Shown here in pieces: positions 37,771 through 45,220 of a DNA stretch of 56,018 nucleotides. This DNA is from CAYVFC01 sp964450715 (GTDB lineage Bacteria > Myxococcota_A > Polyangia > Polyangiales > JAFGIB01): the NCBI GenBank assembly GCA_964450715.1, contig CAYVFC010000043.1, positions 1 through 56,018 of the forward strand, written 5' to 3'. The notes under the pieces were generated by a model. The model was not told where the DNA came from. It made no database searches and saw only the letters and a program-made list of their open reading frames with translations. Position numbers and translations under genes: made by a program. Each line of letters starts with the position of its first letter. The stretch's first letter is position 1.

Positions 37771-38188
37771 GGAGCTCCCTATCCAGGTACTCATCTAACA
37801 TCGTCGCCCCGTCCTCGCGCCAGCCAGGTCGAGGCTTCTGGGCAAGGGTTAGTAGAAGACCGGCACCGGCGGTCGAATCCTGCACGGGTACGGGCTCGGC
37901 GTCCGCGATCACCCGGTGTATTGTAATCTCGAGGTCATCGCCGCCGCCGATATGCGAGACGTCGGCGGGGATGGCGAACTCGTTGTCATAGGTCAGTTTC
38001 ACGTAGTGCTGGTTCCATCGACCCTGGCCCAGGGGACGGAGGGAAACGAGCAGAATATGGTTGTTCCTCCTTCGCTCTAGGCCGATATCTCGCTGGACCG
38101 CAATAGGAATGGCAACCAACCGGTTCTTGGATTTCTGAACACGAGCTTCGAAGCGCGCCAATTTAGTCGAGCGGTGCGGATGGGCCAT
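37760..38188 (-). CDS. Hypothetical protein upstream of PIN toxin, possible antitoxin
   Basis: 142 residues from ATG 38188, which has GGCGGAAGAC upstream. No known family is certain. The N-terminus is basic (HRSTKLARFEARVQKSKNRL) and the middle is a beta-rich segment (VAIPIAVQRDIGLERRRNNH, YVKLTYDNEFAIPADVSHIG), loosely like swapped-hairpin AbrB or other DNA-binding antitoxins but longer. The overlap with the PIN gene and the order, small basic gene first, fit an antitoxin-toxin operon. Function is inference from position. Confidence 0.65.
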   Translation of the reverse strand: MAHPHRSTKLARFEARVQKSKNRLVAIPIAVQRDIGLERRRNNHILLVSLRPLGQGRWNQHYVKLTYDNEFAIPADVSHIGGGDDLEITIHRVIADAEPVPVQDSTAGAGLLLTLAQKPRPGWREDGATMLDEYLDRELHDG

Positions 38189-38266
38189 GTCTTCCGCCTC
38201 CTCTCTATCCAGGCTACCGGTCACCCGAAAAATGTCAAGTCGGAATATTGACTGGAAGATAGGAGT

Positions 38267-38749
38267 CTACTGCAGTACGATTCGGAGACAAAAGGCCTGC
38301 TCTGTAGCGTTCTTGATGGTGATGGTCGAGTCGGTGACCTCGGAGATGCGCGCCAGGTCTCCGGCCGCCAGAAACGAGCTGCGCGTGCCCTCGCGATCCG
38401 AATCGTCCTTTTCGAAAGATAGATAGATCTCCACAGAATCGGGTACGCGCCCCAGGCCGTGCGCCATTCGGACCCGGGTCTCTCCCGGCAAGCTCGTCCA
38501 ACGCGCGTTCTGCCAGGGGGCGCTTTGCCACTTCCCGGAAGCGGAGCCGGCTGCCACCCCCGCGTCCGCCGCCCCGTCGAACGACCCTCCGCTGGCCTCC
38601 GGTAACTGTTCCAGCTCGACGATGCACAGGCTCTCCCCCTGCATCTCGCCGTCGCAGGAGTCGCACTCGTTTCCCGATGGCTCGCAACCCCAGGCCGTCG
38701 CCAACGCCATTACCAGCCCCGGCCACGGCGCCACTCTACATATTCTCAT
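38267..38749 (-). CDS. Hypothetical lipoprotein
   Basis: 160 residues from ATG 38749 (AAGGA nine bases upstream). Signal sequence with lipobox AWGC (Cys22) and Glu at +2; then a Cys-bearing segment (NECDSCDGEMQGESLC) and an Ala/Gly/Ser linker. The C-terminal half is a beta-sandwich-like domain (TRVRMAHGLGRVPDSVEIYL, STITIKNATEQAFCLRIVL), similar in rhythm to short C-terminal domains that read H-x-L-x-x-x-P. Not recognised further. Just downstream of hemB by 22 bases, so possibly at the end of the fum-hemD-hemB unit. Confidence 0.72.
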   Translation of the reverse strand: MRICRVAPWPGLVMALATAWGCEPSGNECDSCDGEMQGESLCIVELEQLPEASGGSFDGAADAGVAAGSASGKWQSAPWQNARWTSLPGETRVRMAHGLGRVPDSVEIYLSFEKDDSDREGTRSSFLAAGDLARISEVTDSTITIKNATEQAFCLRIVLQ

Positions 38750-38771
38750 CGTCACCGTCCTTCCCGGCCCC

Positions 38772-39761
38772 CTACCCGTTCAACCACCTCGCCGCGTCGA
38801 CCGCGTGGTAGGTGAGGATGAAATCCGCCCCCGCCCGTCTGATAGCGGTCAGAAGCTCCAGCACCACCCGTTCCTCTTCCAGCCAGCCCATCTTGGCCGC
38901 GGCCTTGACCATGGCGTACTCGCCGCTGACGCTATAAGCGGCTACCGGTACATCGACCGAATCGCGCACGCGTGCGACTACGTCCAGGTACGGCAGGGCC
39001 GGCTTGACCATCACCATGTCCGCGCCTTCTTCCAGGTCGAGCCTGACCTCGCGCAAGGCCTCGCGCACGTTGGCCGGATCCATCTGATACCCCCGGCGAT
39101 CGCCTCGGCCCGGCGCGCTGTCGGCCGCGTCACGAAACGGTCCGTAAAACCCGCTCGCATACTTGGCCGCATAGGAAAGGATAGCCGTCTCGCCGAACCC
39201 TTCCTCGTCGAGCGCCTGTCGGACCGCTCCGATACGCCCGTCCATCATGTCGCTGGGTGCCACCACGTCCGCACCGGCCCGCGCATGGCAGAGCGCCTGA
39301 TTGGCGAGCAGCGGCAAGGTGGCGTCATTGGCCACATCCACGCTACCGTCCGGCCGCTCCAGAAGCCGACCGCAATGCCCGTGGTCCGTGTACTCGCACA
39401 TGCAGACATCGGTGATGACGACGGTATCCGGAAGCTTTCGTTTGATCTCGGCGACCGCTCGCGGCACCGGTCCGTCAGGGTCCCAGCCCGAGCTGCCGAT
39501 TGGATCTTTCGATCCTGGAATTCCAAATAATATCAAGCTATTGACGCCCAAACCCACAGCTTCCTTCACATCTTTTAGTAGCTCGTCGACCGAGAGCCGG
39601 AACACCCCGGGCATGGAACGTACCTTTCGGCGAACGCCTTTTCCGGTGGTCACGAAAAAGGGAAGCACCAGGTCGCCCGGGTTGAGCTCGGTCTCGCGAA
39701 CCAGGGCCCGAACCGCAGCCGTGCGCCTCAACCGCCTGGGTCTCTCGTCGGGAAATGACAT
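38772..39761 (-). CDS. hemB: Delta-aminolevulinic acid dehydratase (porphobilinogen synthase)
   Basis: Condenses two 5-aminolevulinate molecules to porphobilinogen in haem synthesis. 329 residues, normal. Zinc-type active site: Cys120, Cys122 and Cys130 in TDVCMCEYTDHGHCG. The Schiff-base lysines are Lys200 (SYAAKYASGFYGPFRDA) and Lys253 (VMVKPA). Also visible are APSDMMDGRI and YSVSGEYAM. hemD ends four bases upstream, so the two are cotranscribed. Confidence 0.97.
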   Translation of the reverse strand: MSFPDERPRRLRRTAAVRALVRETELNPGDLVLPFFVTTGKGVRRKVRSMPGVFRLSVDELLKDVKEAVGLGVNSLILFGIPGSKDPIGSSGWDPDGPVPRAVAEIKRKLPDTVVITDVCMCEYTDHGHCGRLLERPDGSVDVANDATLPLLANQALCHARAGADVVAPSDMMDGRIGAVRQALDEEGFGETAILSYAAKYASGFYGPFRDAADSAPGRGDRRGYQMDPANVREALREVRLDLEEGADMVMVKPALPYLDVVARVRDSVDVPVAAYSVSGEYAMVKAAAKMGWLEEERVVLELLTAIRRAGADFILTYHAVDAARWLNG

Positions 39762-39765
39762 GGTA

Positions 39766-40557
39766 TCACTCCTGCTTCTGGTAAAAATCGGTCAAGGCCC
39801 TTACCAGGCCTTCGATAGTGTACTCGGTCGCCGTCACGTCCACCCGAAGCCCGTTCCCCTCGGCCGTCTCGGTGGTGATGGGGCCGATGGATGCAGCGAC
39901 CAGCCCGCCGAGCAGCCGGTGCGCGTCTGCACCGAGCACTTGCAGAGTATGCCGCACGGTGGACGAAGAGGTAAATGTGATCGCGTCGAGCTCGCCCCGT
40001 TCCAGCATTCCCTTCAATCGGCAGGACACATCCGGATCAGGAGGGACCGCGCGATAGGCCTCCACCACCTCGACCGCCGCGCCGGCGTCGCTCAGCAGCT
40101 CGGGCAAGGCGTCGCGTGCTCCGGCGGCGCGGGCGAGCAGAACCCGCACGCCCTTCATCCCCTTCTCGTGCCTGGCGATCATCGCCGTCGCCACCGCCTC
40201 CCCGCGATACTCGTCCGGCATGACCTCTACAGCGACGTTCCGATCGCGAAGCGCTTTGGCCGTGGCCGGCCCGATAGCCGCCACCCGCGATCCGGCCAGG
40301 CAGGATACCGGCTCCCTTCCCTGCCTGCCGAGCTCGTCGAACAGCGCCTCCACACCATTGGTGCTGGTCAACACGACCCAGTCGTACCCTTCGATCCCGG
40401 CCGCGGCGCGGCGAAACGGCTCCGGGTCCTGCGGGGGCGCGAAGGCGATGACCGGGATCTCTACCGGAACCGCTCCGGCTCTCCGCAAAGCTAGCGAGAG
40501 CTTGCTCGCCTGCTTCCTGGAGCGGGTAACCAGCACCCTCTTTCCCGTCAGGCTCAT
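39766..40557 (-). CDS. hemD: Uroporphyrinogen-III synthase
   Basis: Closes hydroxymethylbilane with inversion of ring D. 263 residues, stand-alone. The family diverges strongly in sequence, but the two-domain pattern is clear: RVLVTRSRKQASKLSLALRR at the N-terminus, DWVVLTSTNGVEALFDEL, VAAIGPATAKAL, then YRAVPPD, DAITFTSSSTVRHTLQVLG and ASIGPITTETAEGNGL. It lies between the fumarase gene (8 bases) and hemB (4 bases). hemA and hemC are not in the window. Confidence 0.92.
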   Translation of the reverse strand: MSLTGKRVLVTRSRKQASKLSLALRRAGAVPVEIPVIAFAPPQDPEPFRRAAAGIEGYDWVVLTSTNGVEALFDELGRQGREPVSCLAGSRVAAIGPATAKALRDRNVAVEVMPDEYRGEAVATAMIARHEKGMKGVRVLLARAAGARDALPELLSDAGAAVEVVEAYRAVPPDPDVSCRLKGMLERGELDAITFTSSSTVRHTLQVLGADAHRLLGGLVAASIGPITTETAEGNGLRVDVTATEYTIEGLVRALTDFYQKQE

Positions 40558-40565
40558 GCGCTCTG

Positions 40566-42197
40566 CTACAGCATCTCGAAGAAGTCGTTCCCCTTGTCGT
40601 CCACCAGTATCACCGCGGGGAAGCTCTCCACCCTGATCTTCCAGACGGCTTCCATTCCCAGCTCGGGATAGTCGATAACCTCGACACTCCTGATGCTTTC
40701 GCGCGCCAACAGCGCGGCCGGACCGCCGATACTGCCCAGGTAGAACCCGCCGTGCTTGCGGCAGGCCTCGGTCACCTGCCGCGAGCGATTGCCCTTGGCG
40801 ATCATCACCAGCGAGGCGCCGTGAGACTGGAACAGGTCCACGTACCCGTCCATGCGCCCGGCAGTGGTCGGGCCAAAGGAACCGGACGGCAGACCGGGCG
40901 GGGTCTTGGCCGGGCCGGCGTAGTAGATCGGGTGGTTCTTGAAGTAGTCGGGCAGTGCATCTCCCCTGTCCAGGCGCTGCTTGAGCCGAGCGTGCGCGAT
41001 GTCGCGCGCCACGACCATGGTTCCCGTCAACGAGAGCAAGGTCCTGACCGGATGCCGGCTCAGCTCGGCCACCACCTCCTTTATCGGACGGTCGAGGTCG
41101 ATCGCCGCCGTTTGACCGGAAAGCGCGCCGGCCGTTTCACCGCCAGCCGCGTCGAGCCCCCTCAGCCACCGCCCCGGATCGGTATCGAGCTTCTCCAACC
41201 AGATCCCTTCGCTATCGATCCGAGCCCTTGCCTGGCGGTCAGCCGAGCAGGAGACGCCCATGCCCACCGGACAGGACGCTCCATGCCGCGGAAGGCGTAT
41301 CACCCGCACGTCGTGGGCGAAGTACCTACCGCCGAACTGCGCCCCGAGACCGCACTGCCTGGCCGCGACCAGCAACCGTTCCTCCAGCTCGCGGTCGCGA
41401 AAGGCTCTGCCCAGCCGGTTTCCGCTGTCGGGCAACCCGTCCAGCTCGTGCGCCGCGGCCAGTTTGACCGCCTTCAGGCAGGCATCCGCGCTGGTTCCAC
41501 CGACCACGAAGGCCAGGTGGTAGGGAGGGCAGGCGGCCGTTCCCAGGGTGAGCATCTTTTCCACCAGGAACCGTTCCAGAGTCCCGGGTTCCAGCACGGC
41601 TCGGGTCTGCTGAAAGAGCATGGTCTTGTTGGCCGAGCCCCCTCCCTTGGCCATGAAAAGAAACTCGTACCGGTTGCCCTCCACGGCGTAGATGTCGATC
41701 TGAGCCGGCAAGTTGCACCCCGAATTCTTCTCCTCGTACATGGTCAGGGGAACCATCTGCGAGTAGCGCAGGCAATCCTCGGTGTAAGTCTGGAAGATCC
41801 CGCGCGCGAGCGCCTCCCTGTCATCGCCCCCGGTAAACACGCACTGCCCCTTCTCGGCGACCACGGTCGCAGTACCGGTGTCCTGGCAGAGTGGAAGCTG
41901 CTGCGCGGCAGCTACCTCCGCGTTGCGGAGAAAAGCTCGGGCCACGAAGCGATCGTTGGCCGAGGCCTGCTGATCTTGCAGGATCGCGGCCACCTGGCGG
42001 TTGTGCGCCGGCCGCAAGAAGAACGAAACGTCATGCATGGCGGTGCGGGCCAGAACGGTCAGCGCTCGGGGTTCGACCACCAGGACCTCCAGCCCCTGGA
42101 ACCTCTCGACCGAAACGCCTTCCCGGCCCAGCAGCCGGTACTCGGTCCCTTTCTCTGCAAGCTCGAACGGCTCCTGGTATTCGAATTCGATGGGCAC
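40566..42197 (-). CDS. fumA: Class I fumarate hydratase ([4Fe-4S])
   Basis: Hydrates fumarate to malate in the TCA cycle. 543 residues, as the one-chain E. coli FumA/FumB type. The three cluster Cys are Cys104 (LCQDTGT), Cys223 (AACPPYHLAF) and Cys317 (GVSCSADR), one residue from the E. coli positions. KGGGSANKTMLFQ and GPTTAGRMDGY are also conserved. First gene of a fum-hemD-hemB unit; a perfect 25-bp-arm hairpin begins 22 bases before the start codon. Confidence 0.95.
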   Translation of the reverse strand: MPIEFEYQEPFELAEKGTEYRLLGREGVSVERFQGLEVLVVEPRALTVLARTAMHDVSFFLRPAHNRQVAAILQDQQASANDRFVARAFLRNAEVAAAQQLPLCQDTGTATVVAEKGQCVFTGGDDREALARGIFQTYTEDCLRYSQMVPLTMYEEKNSGCNLPAQIDIYAVEGNRYEFLFMAKGGGSANKTMLFQQTRAVLEPGTLERFLVEKMLTLGTAACPPYHLAFVVGGTSADACLKAVKLAAAHELDGLPDSGNRLGRAFRDRELEERLLVAARQCGLGAQFGGRYFAHDVRVIRLPRHGASCPVGMGVSCSADRQARARIDSEGIWLEKLDTDPGRWLRGLDAAGGETAGALSGQTAAIDLDRPIKEVVAELSRHPVRTLLSLTGTMVVARDIAHARLKQRLDRGDALPDYFKNHPIYYAGPAKTPPGLPSGSFGPTTAGRMDGYVDLFQSHGASLVMIAKGNRSRQVTEACRKHGGFYLGSIGGPAALLARESIRSVEVIDYPELGMEAVWKIRVESFPAVILVDDKGNDFFEML

Positions 42198-42218
42198 CCT
42201 CCCCCCTGGTGTTACCTC

Positions 42219-42273
42219 GGGACTCTGCTAACCGAGCCGTCGGCTATACCGACGGCTCGGTTAGCAGAGTCCC
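42219..42273. repeat. Perfect hairpin, 25-bp arms and 5-base loop
   Basis: The left arm 42219-42243 begins GGGACTCTGCTAACCGAGCC, the loop is CTATA, and the right arm 42249-42273 is the exact complement. It lies between the divergent fumarase and phosphatase genes, close to the fumarase start, a poor site for a terminator. It could be a REP-like unit, an operator, or a 5' UTR structure for fumarase. Confidence 0.9.
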
Positions 42274-42448
42274 TGTCCGGACTTATCCGCTCTCCGTCAG
42301 CCATGGATTTCTTGCGCGCTTTCCTACCATCTGAGGGCCGAAAATGCACGCGACGGCGTTCGAGGTTCCCCGGTCATCCAACCACCCGTTTCGTGGCGTC
42401 GCGCTCGTGCGATGGTGTAAAATTGAGTGGACCGGAAGCGTCCGGGCA

Positions 42449-42617
42449 GGTAGTTCCCGGCTCGAACGAGGCCGTGCCCGAGTCGTGGGCGCAGCGCGCG
42501 CACAGGGACGGAATGACGACACGAACGGCAACGCCATCGCAAACAGAAGCGACCTCAAATGGGTGCGCACGCCGCGCTCACGAGGCGACCGCCACGGATT
42601 TCGAGCCGGGAACTACC
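42449..42617. repeat. 169-bp inverted-repeat element, family A copy 3 (diverged)
   Basis: Perfect 18-bp ends, GGTAGTTCCCGGCTCGAA at 42449-42466 and the complement at 42600-42617. The terminal TAGTTCCCGGCTC is the same as in the copy at 37063. Read in reverse complement, the interior aligns with copy 2 (TCGCCTCG near one end, CGTGTCGTCA in the middle, GCGCGCTGCGCCC later) with much divergence. It stops 20 bases before the phosphatase start, so the promoter or leader of that gene may lie in it. Confidence 0.65.
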
Positions 42618-42637
42618 AGACGGGGGACGGGAGCGGG

Positions 42638-43417
42638 GTGAAGAGACTGGGAAAAGGCCTCTCGGACGTCGGGCGGCGAAGGAAGACCAACCAGGACGCC
42701 TTCATCGTGGATGACGAGCTGGGTCTGTACGTGGTGGCCGACGGTATGGGCGGACACAAGGGGGGAGAGGTCGCCAGCCAAGAGGCGGTAGATACCATCC
42801 ACGACACGGTCATCCGCGAACGCGCGGCGTTGGACGAGGTAGAGCCGCTGCTATCGGAAAACCTCTGGGAGCCCGAGGTAACGCCCCCGGTCATGTTCCA
42901 GGCCCTGCGCTCGCTGGAGAGCGCGGTGCAGGCCGCTGCCTACATGGTCTTCGGCCTGGCCCAGCACGACCCGGATCGGCAGGGAATGGGCACGACCATC
43001 TCGGTGCTGGCGCTTCGCGGCAGGTTCGCCCTGACCGCCCAGGTCGGAGACAGCCGCATCTACCTGTCCCGCGAGGGCAAAGCCAAGCAGCTCACCCAGG
43101 ACCACACTCTCATCAACTGGCAGCTGAAGAGAGGCCTGATAACGGAGGAGCAGGCCCGGCGGTCGAGGGAGAAACACATCATCACCCGCGCGGTAGGTTC
43201 CAAGGAATACGTAAACGTGGACACGCGCTTCGTGCAGGTGCAGCCCGGGGACAGCTTCCTGCTCTGCTCCGATGGGCTTCACGCCTACGTGGACGAGACG
43301 CAGATCGCGCTCTTTCTCAAGCTGAAACCGGAACACGCCGTGCAGCGGTTCGTGGGCACAGCCAACCAAAGAGGCGGGCGCGACAACATCACCGCCGTCG
43401 TGGTCAAGCTCTCTTGA
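42638..43417 (+). CDS. PP2C-family Ser/Thr protein phosphatase
   Basis: Metal-dependent phosphatase that probably reverses Hanks-kinase phosphorylation. 259 residues from GTG 42638, normal for bacterial PP2C. Motifs in order: RRKTNQDAFIVDD, GLYVVADGMGGHKGGEVAS (metal-binding Asp and Gly), GMGTTISVLAL, AQVGDSRIYL, LTQDHTL, ITRAVG, FLLCSDGL and GGRDNITAVVV. GTG is chosen because the domain begins here and GGAC/GGGAG lies upstream; in-frame codons back to 42344 run through the repeat element and do not look like protein. Confidence 0.93.
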   Translation: MKRLGKGLSDVGRRRKTNQDAFIVDDELGLYVVADGMGGHKGGEVASQEAVDTIHDTVIRERAALDEVEPLLSENLWEPEVTPPVMFQALRSLESAVQAAAYMVFGLAQHDPDRQGMGTTISVLALRGRFALTAQVGDSRIYLSREGKAKQLTQDHTLINWQLKRGLITEEQARRSREKHIITRAVGSKEYVNVDTRFVQVQPGDSFLLCSDGLHAYVDETQIALFLKLKPEHAVQRFVGTANQRGGRDNITAVVVKLS

Positions 43418-43468
43418 CCCCGTCGCGGGTGTCGACTTGCGATGGTCGGATGATGACGTCTCGGAGGG

Positions 43469-43605
43469 GGCGGTCGGGTATGGCTCGGAGACGCTCCGGC
43501 CACCGTTACCTTCGACAATTGCCTCTTCCTTTTCGGGTTGCGAAAAGCCTTTCGATTGAGCCCTGCACCCTTTTTCAGTCGCGCTCCGAGCCATACCCGA
43601 CCGCC
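43469..43605. repeat. 137-bp palindromic element with 22-bp terminal inverted repeats
   Basis: Perfect 22-bp ends: the left one 43469-43490 begins GGCGGTCGGGTATGGCTCGG and the right one 43584-43605 is its complement. Exactly at the centre is CTTTTCG-GGTTG-CGAAAAG (43529-43547), so the element could fold into a hairpin. It lies between convergent phosphatase and AI-2E permease genes. No relation to family A is apparent. Further on, GAAACCTCGTCGACG occurs twice (43663, 43713). Confidence 0.85.
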
Positions 43606-43745
43606 TGAATACGTCGCGCCGGCTCGCGATGGCAGACGACTTTACGGGGGGGGGAGAGAACAGAAACCTCGTCGACGGCGGGATGTCATCGCTTCGTTAA
43701 ACAGACTCTTCCGAAACCTCGTCGACGCCCTCGGTCGCTAAAAGC

Positions 43746-45131
43746 TCATCTTGAAGCGCTCGCTTCCGGCACGGGAGGGGGCGGAGGGGACGATTCGGTA
43801 GGGGGTTCGCGAGGGGGGATGGAGGTGGAACGGGGGACACCGAGCGAGTGCTCGCGCAGGAAGTAGAAGAAGCTCTGCAGGATGCTGAGCACGGGCACCG
43901 CCAGCAAGGCGCCGATCACTCCCGAAAGATGTGCGCCGGCCAGCAGCGCGAAGATCACCAGCACCGGATGGACCTTGGCCGCGTCGCCCATGATCTTGGG
44001 ATTGAGCAGGTTGGCCTCGATCTGGTGAATGATCACGATCCAGCCCAGCACCAGCAGCGCCAGCACGATCCCGTCCGATAGCGCTACCAGGACCGCCGGG
44101 ATCGAGCTCAGGATCGCCCCGAAGATCGGTACGATGGACATGACCGCGGCCACGATGCTCAGAAAGAGCCAGTAGCGGACGTTGAGGAAGTAGAGACCGA
44201 CGCCGGTCAACACGCCGTTGACCGCGCAGATGATCAACTGCCCCCTGACCACACCGGCCAGGCCGCGATCGATACGCGCTACCAGGTCGTCGAAATCCTT
44301 GCGCCTGGCTGGAGCATATAGACAGCGAAAAAAATTGTAGATGCCCTCGCTGGTGATGAGCAGGTAGGCCGAGATCATCAGGGTCAAGAAGAAGGTGAAG
44401 ATACCGCTCGTCAACGCCTGGACGATCTTACGGGCGGTCTGCAAGAGTCCGACCGCCGAGCTCTCGGTGTTCTCCAGGGTCCTGGCGATGATCTCGTTGA
44501 TGTCGGCGGTAATCTTCTCCCTGGTCTGCGGCCGATCGTTCGCCGCGCGGATGCGGAAACCGCGTTCGCCGTCGGGCGTTACCAGCAGCCCCCGGGGCGG
44601 CAAGATCACCTCGTAGCTCCCGGTGTAGTCGCTCACCACGCGGATGGCGTTCGACTCCTGCTTCGACCCGGAACCGCTCGGCACCCTCTCGGACTCCGGC
44701 TGGTCCGGGCTCTCCAGATAGGGCGCGGCCAGGTCCTGCATCCACCTGGAGATGCTCGGCAGCCACCTGTTCTTCACCACGCGGACGGCGCCCGGAGCCT
44801 CCCGGCTCAGCTTGTTGATCTCCCCGGTGAGCGTGGGAACGGCCAGGGCGACCACACCGCTCAGCACGCTCAGCAGGATCAAATAGGCGAAGAGCACCAC
44901 CGCCCAGCGCGGCGCGTGCCGACCGGCGATGGTCAACCGTTCGCCCGCGGCGATGGTGGGAGAGAGCACGTAGGCGATAATGATGGCCAGCGCGAAGGGC
45001 AGCAGCACCTCCCGGAATACCACCACCGTTACCGCTATCAGAAAGAAGAAGCCGAGCAGAAAGTACCGGCGCCGCCTGTAGGAGCCGGGACCTCTCTCCG
45101 GCAGATCTGAAAAGGCGTCCTGGCCGCTCAC
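43746..45131 (-). CDS. AI-2E family (YdiK/PerM-like) membrane transporter
   Basis: 461 residues from GTG 45131. Several membrane segments: YFLLGFFFLIAVTVVVF and LLPFALAIIIAYVLSPTIAA, a segment near LFAYLILLSVLSGVVALAVP, then a roughly 150-residue extracytoplasmic loop, and a C-terminal group (TFFLTLMISAYLLITSEGIY, YWLFLSIVAAVMSIVPIFGA, the GALLAVPVLS region). The family's IVPIFGAILSSIPA and HLSGVIGALLAVP blocks are clear. Some members export quorum-sensing AI-2, others are Na+/H+ antiporters, so the substrate is open. The C-terminus is Pro-rich and cytoplasmic. Confidence 0.9.
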   Translation of the reverse strand: MSGQDAFSDLPERGPGSYRRRRYFLLGFFFLIAVTVVVFREVLLPFALAIIIAYVLSPTIAAGERLTIAGRHAPRWAVVLFAYLILLSVLSGVVALAVPTLTGEINKLSREAPGAVRVVKNRWLPSISRWMQDLAAPYLESPDQPESERVPSGSGSKQESNAIRVVSDYTGSYEVILPPRGLLVTPDGERGFRIRAANDRPQTREKITADINEIIARTLENTESSAVGLLQTARKIVQALTSGIFTFFLTLMISAYLLITSEGIYNFFRCLYAPARRKDFDDLVARIDRGLAGVVRGQLIICAVNGVLTGVGLYFLNVRYWLFLSIVAAVMSIVPIFGAILSSIPAVLVALSDGIVLALLVLGWIVIIHQIEANLLNPKIMGDAAKVHPVLVIFALLAGAHLSGVIGALLAVPVLSILQSFFYFLREHSLGVPRSTSIPPREPPTESSPPPPPVPEASASR

Positions 45132-45220
45132 GCCGCTTCCTCGCCTTTCGTTACTCCCTTCCGCGCGCTTTCACTGTTTCCCACCCAGCCGACCGCATCT
45201 CCTTACTACAAAAGGCTTGG

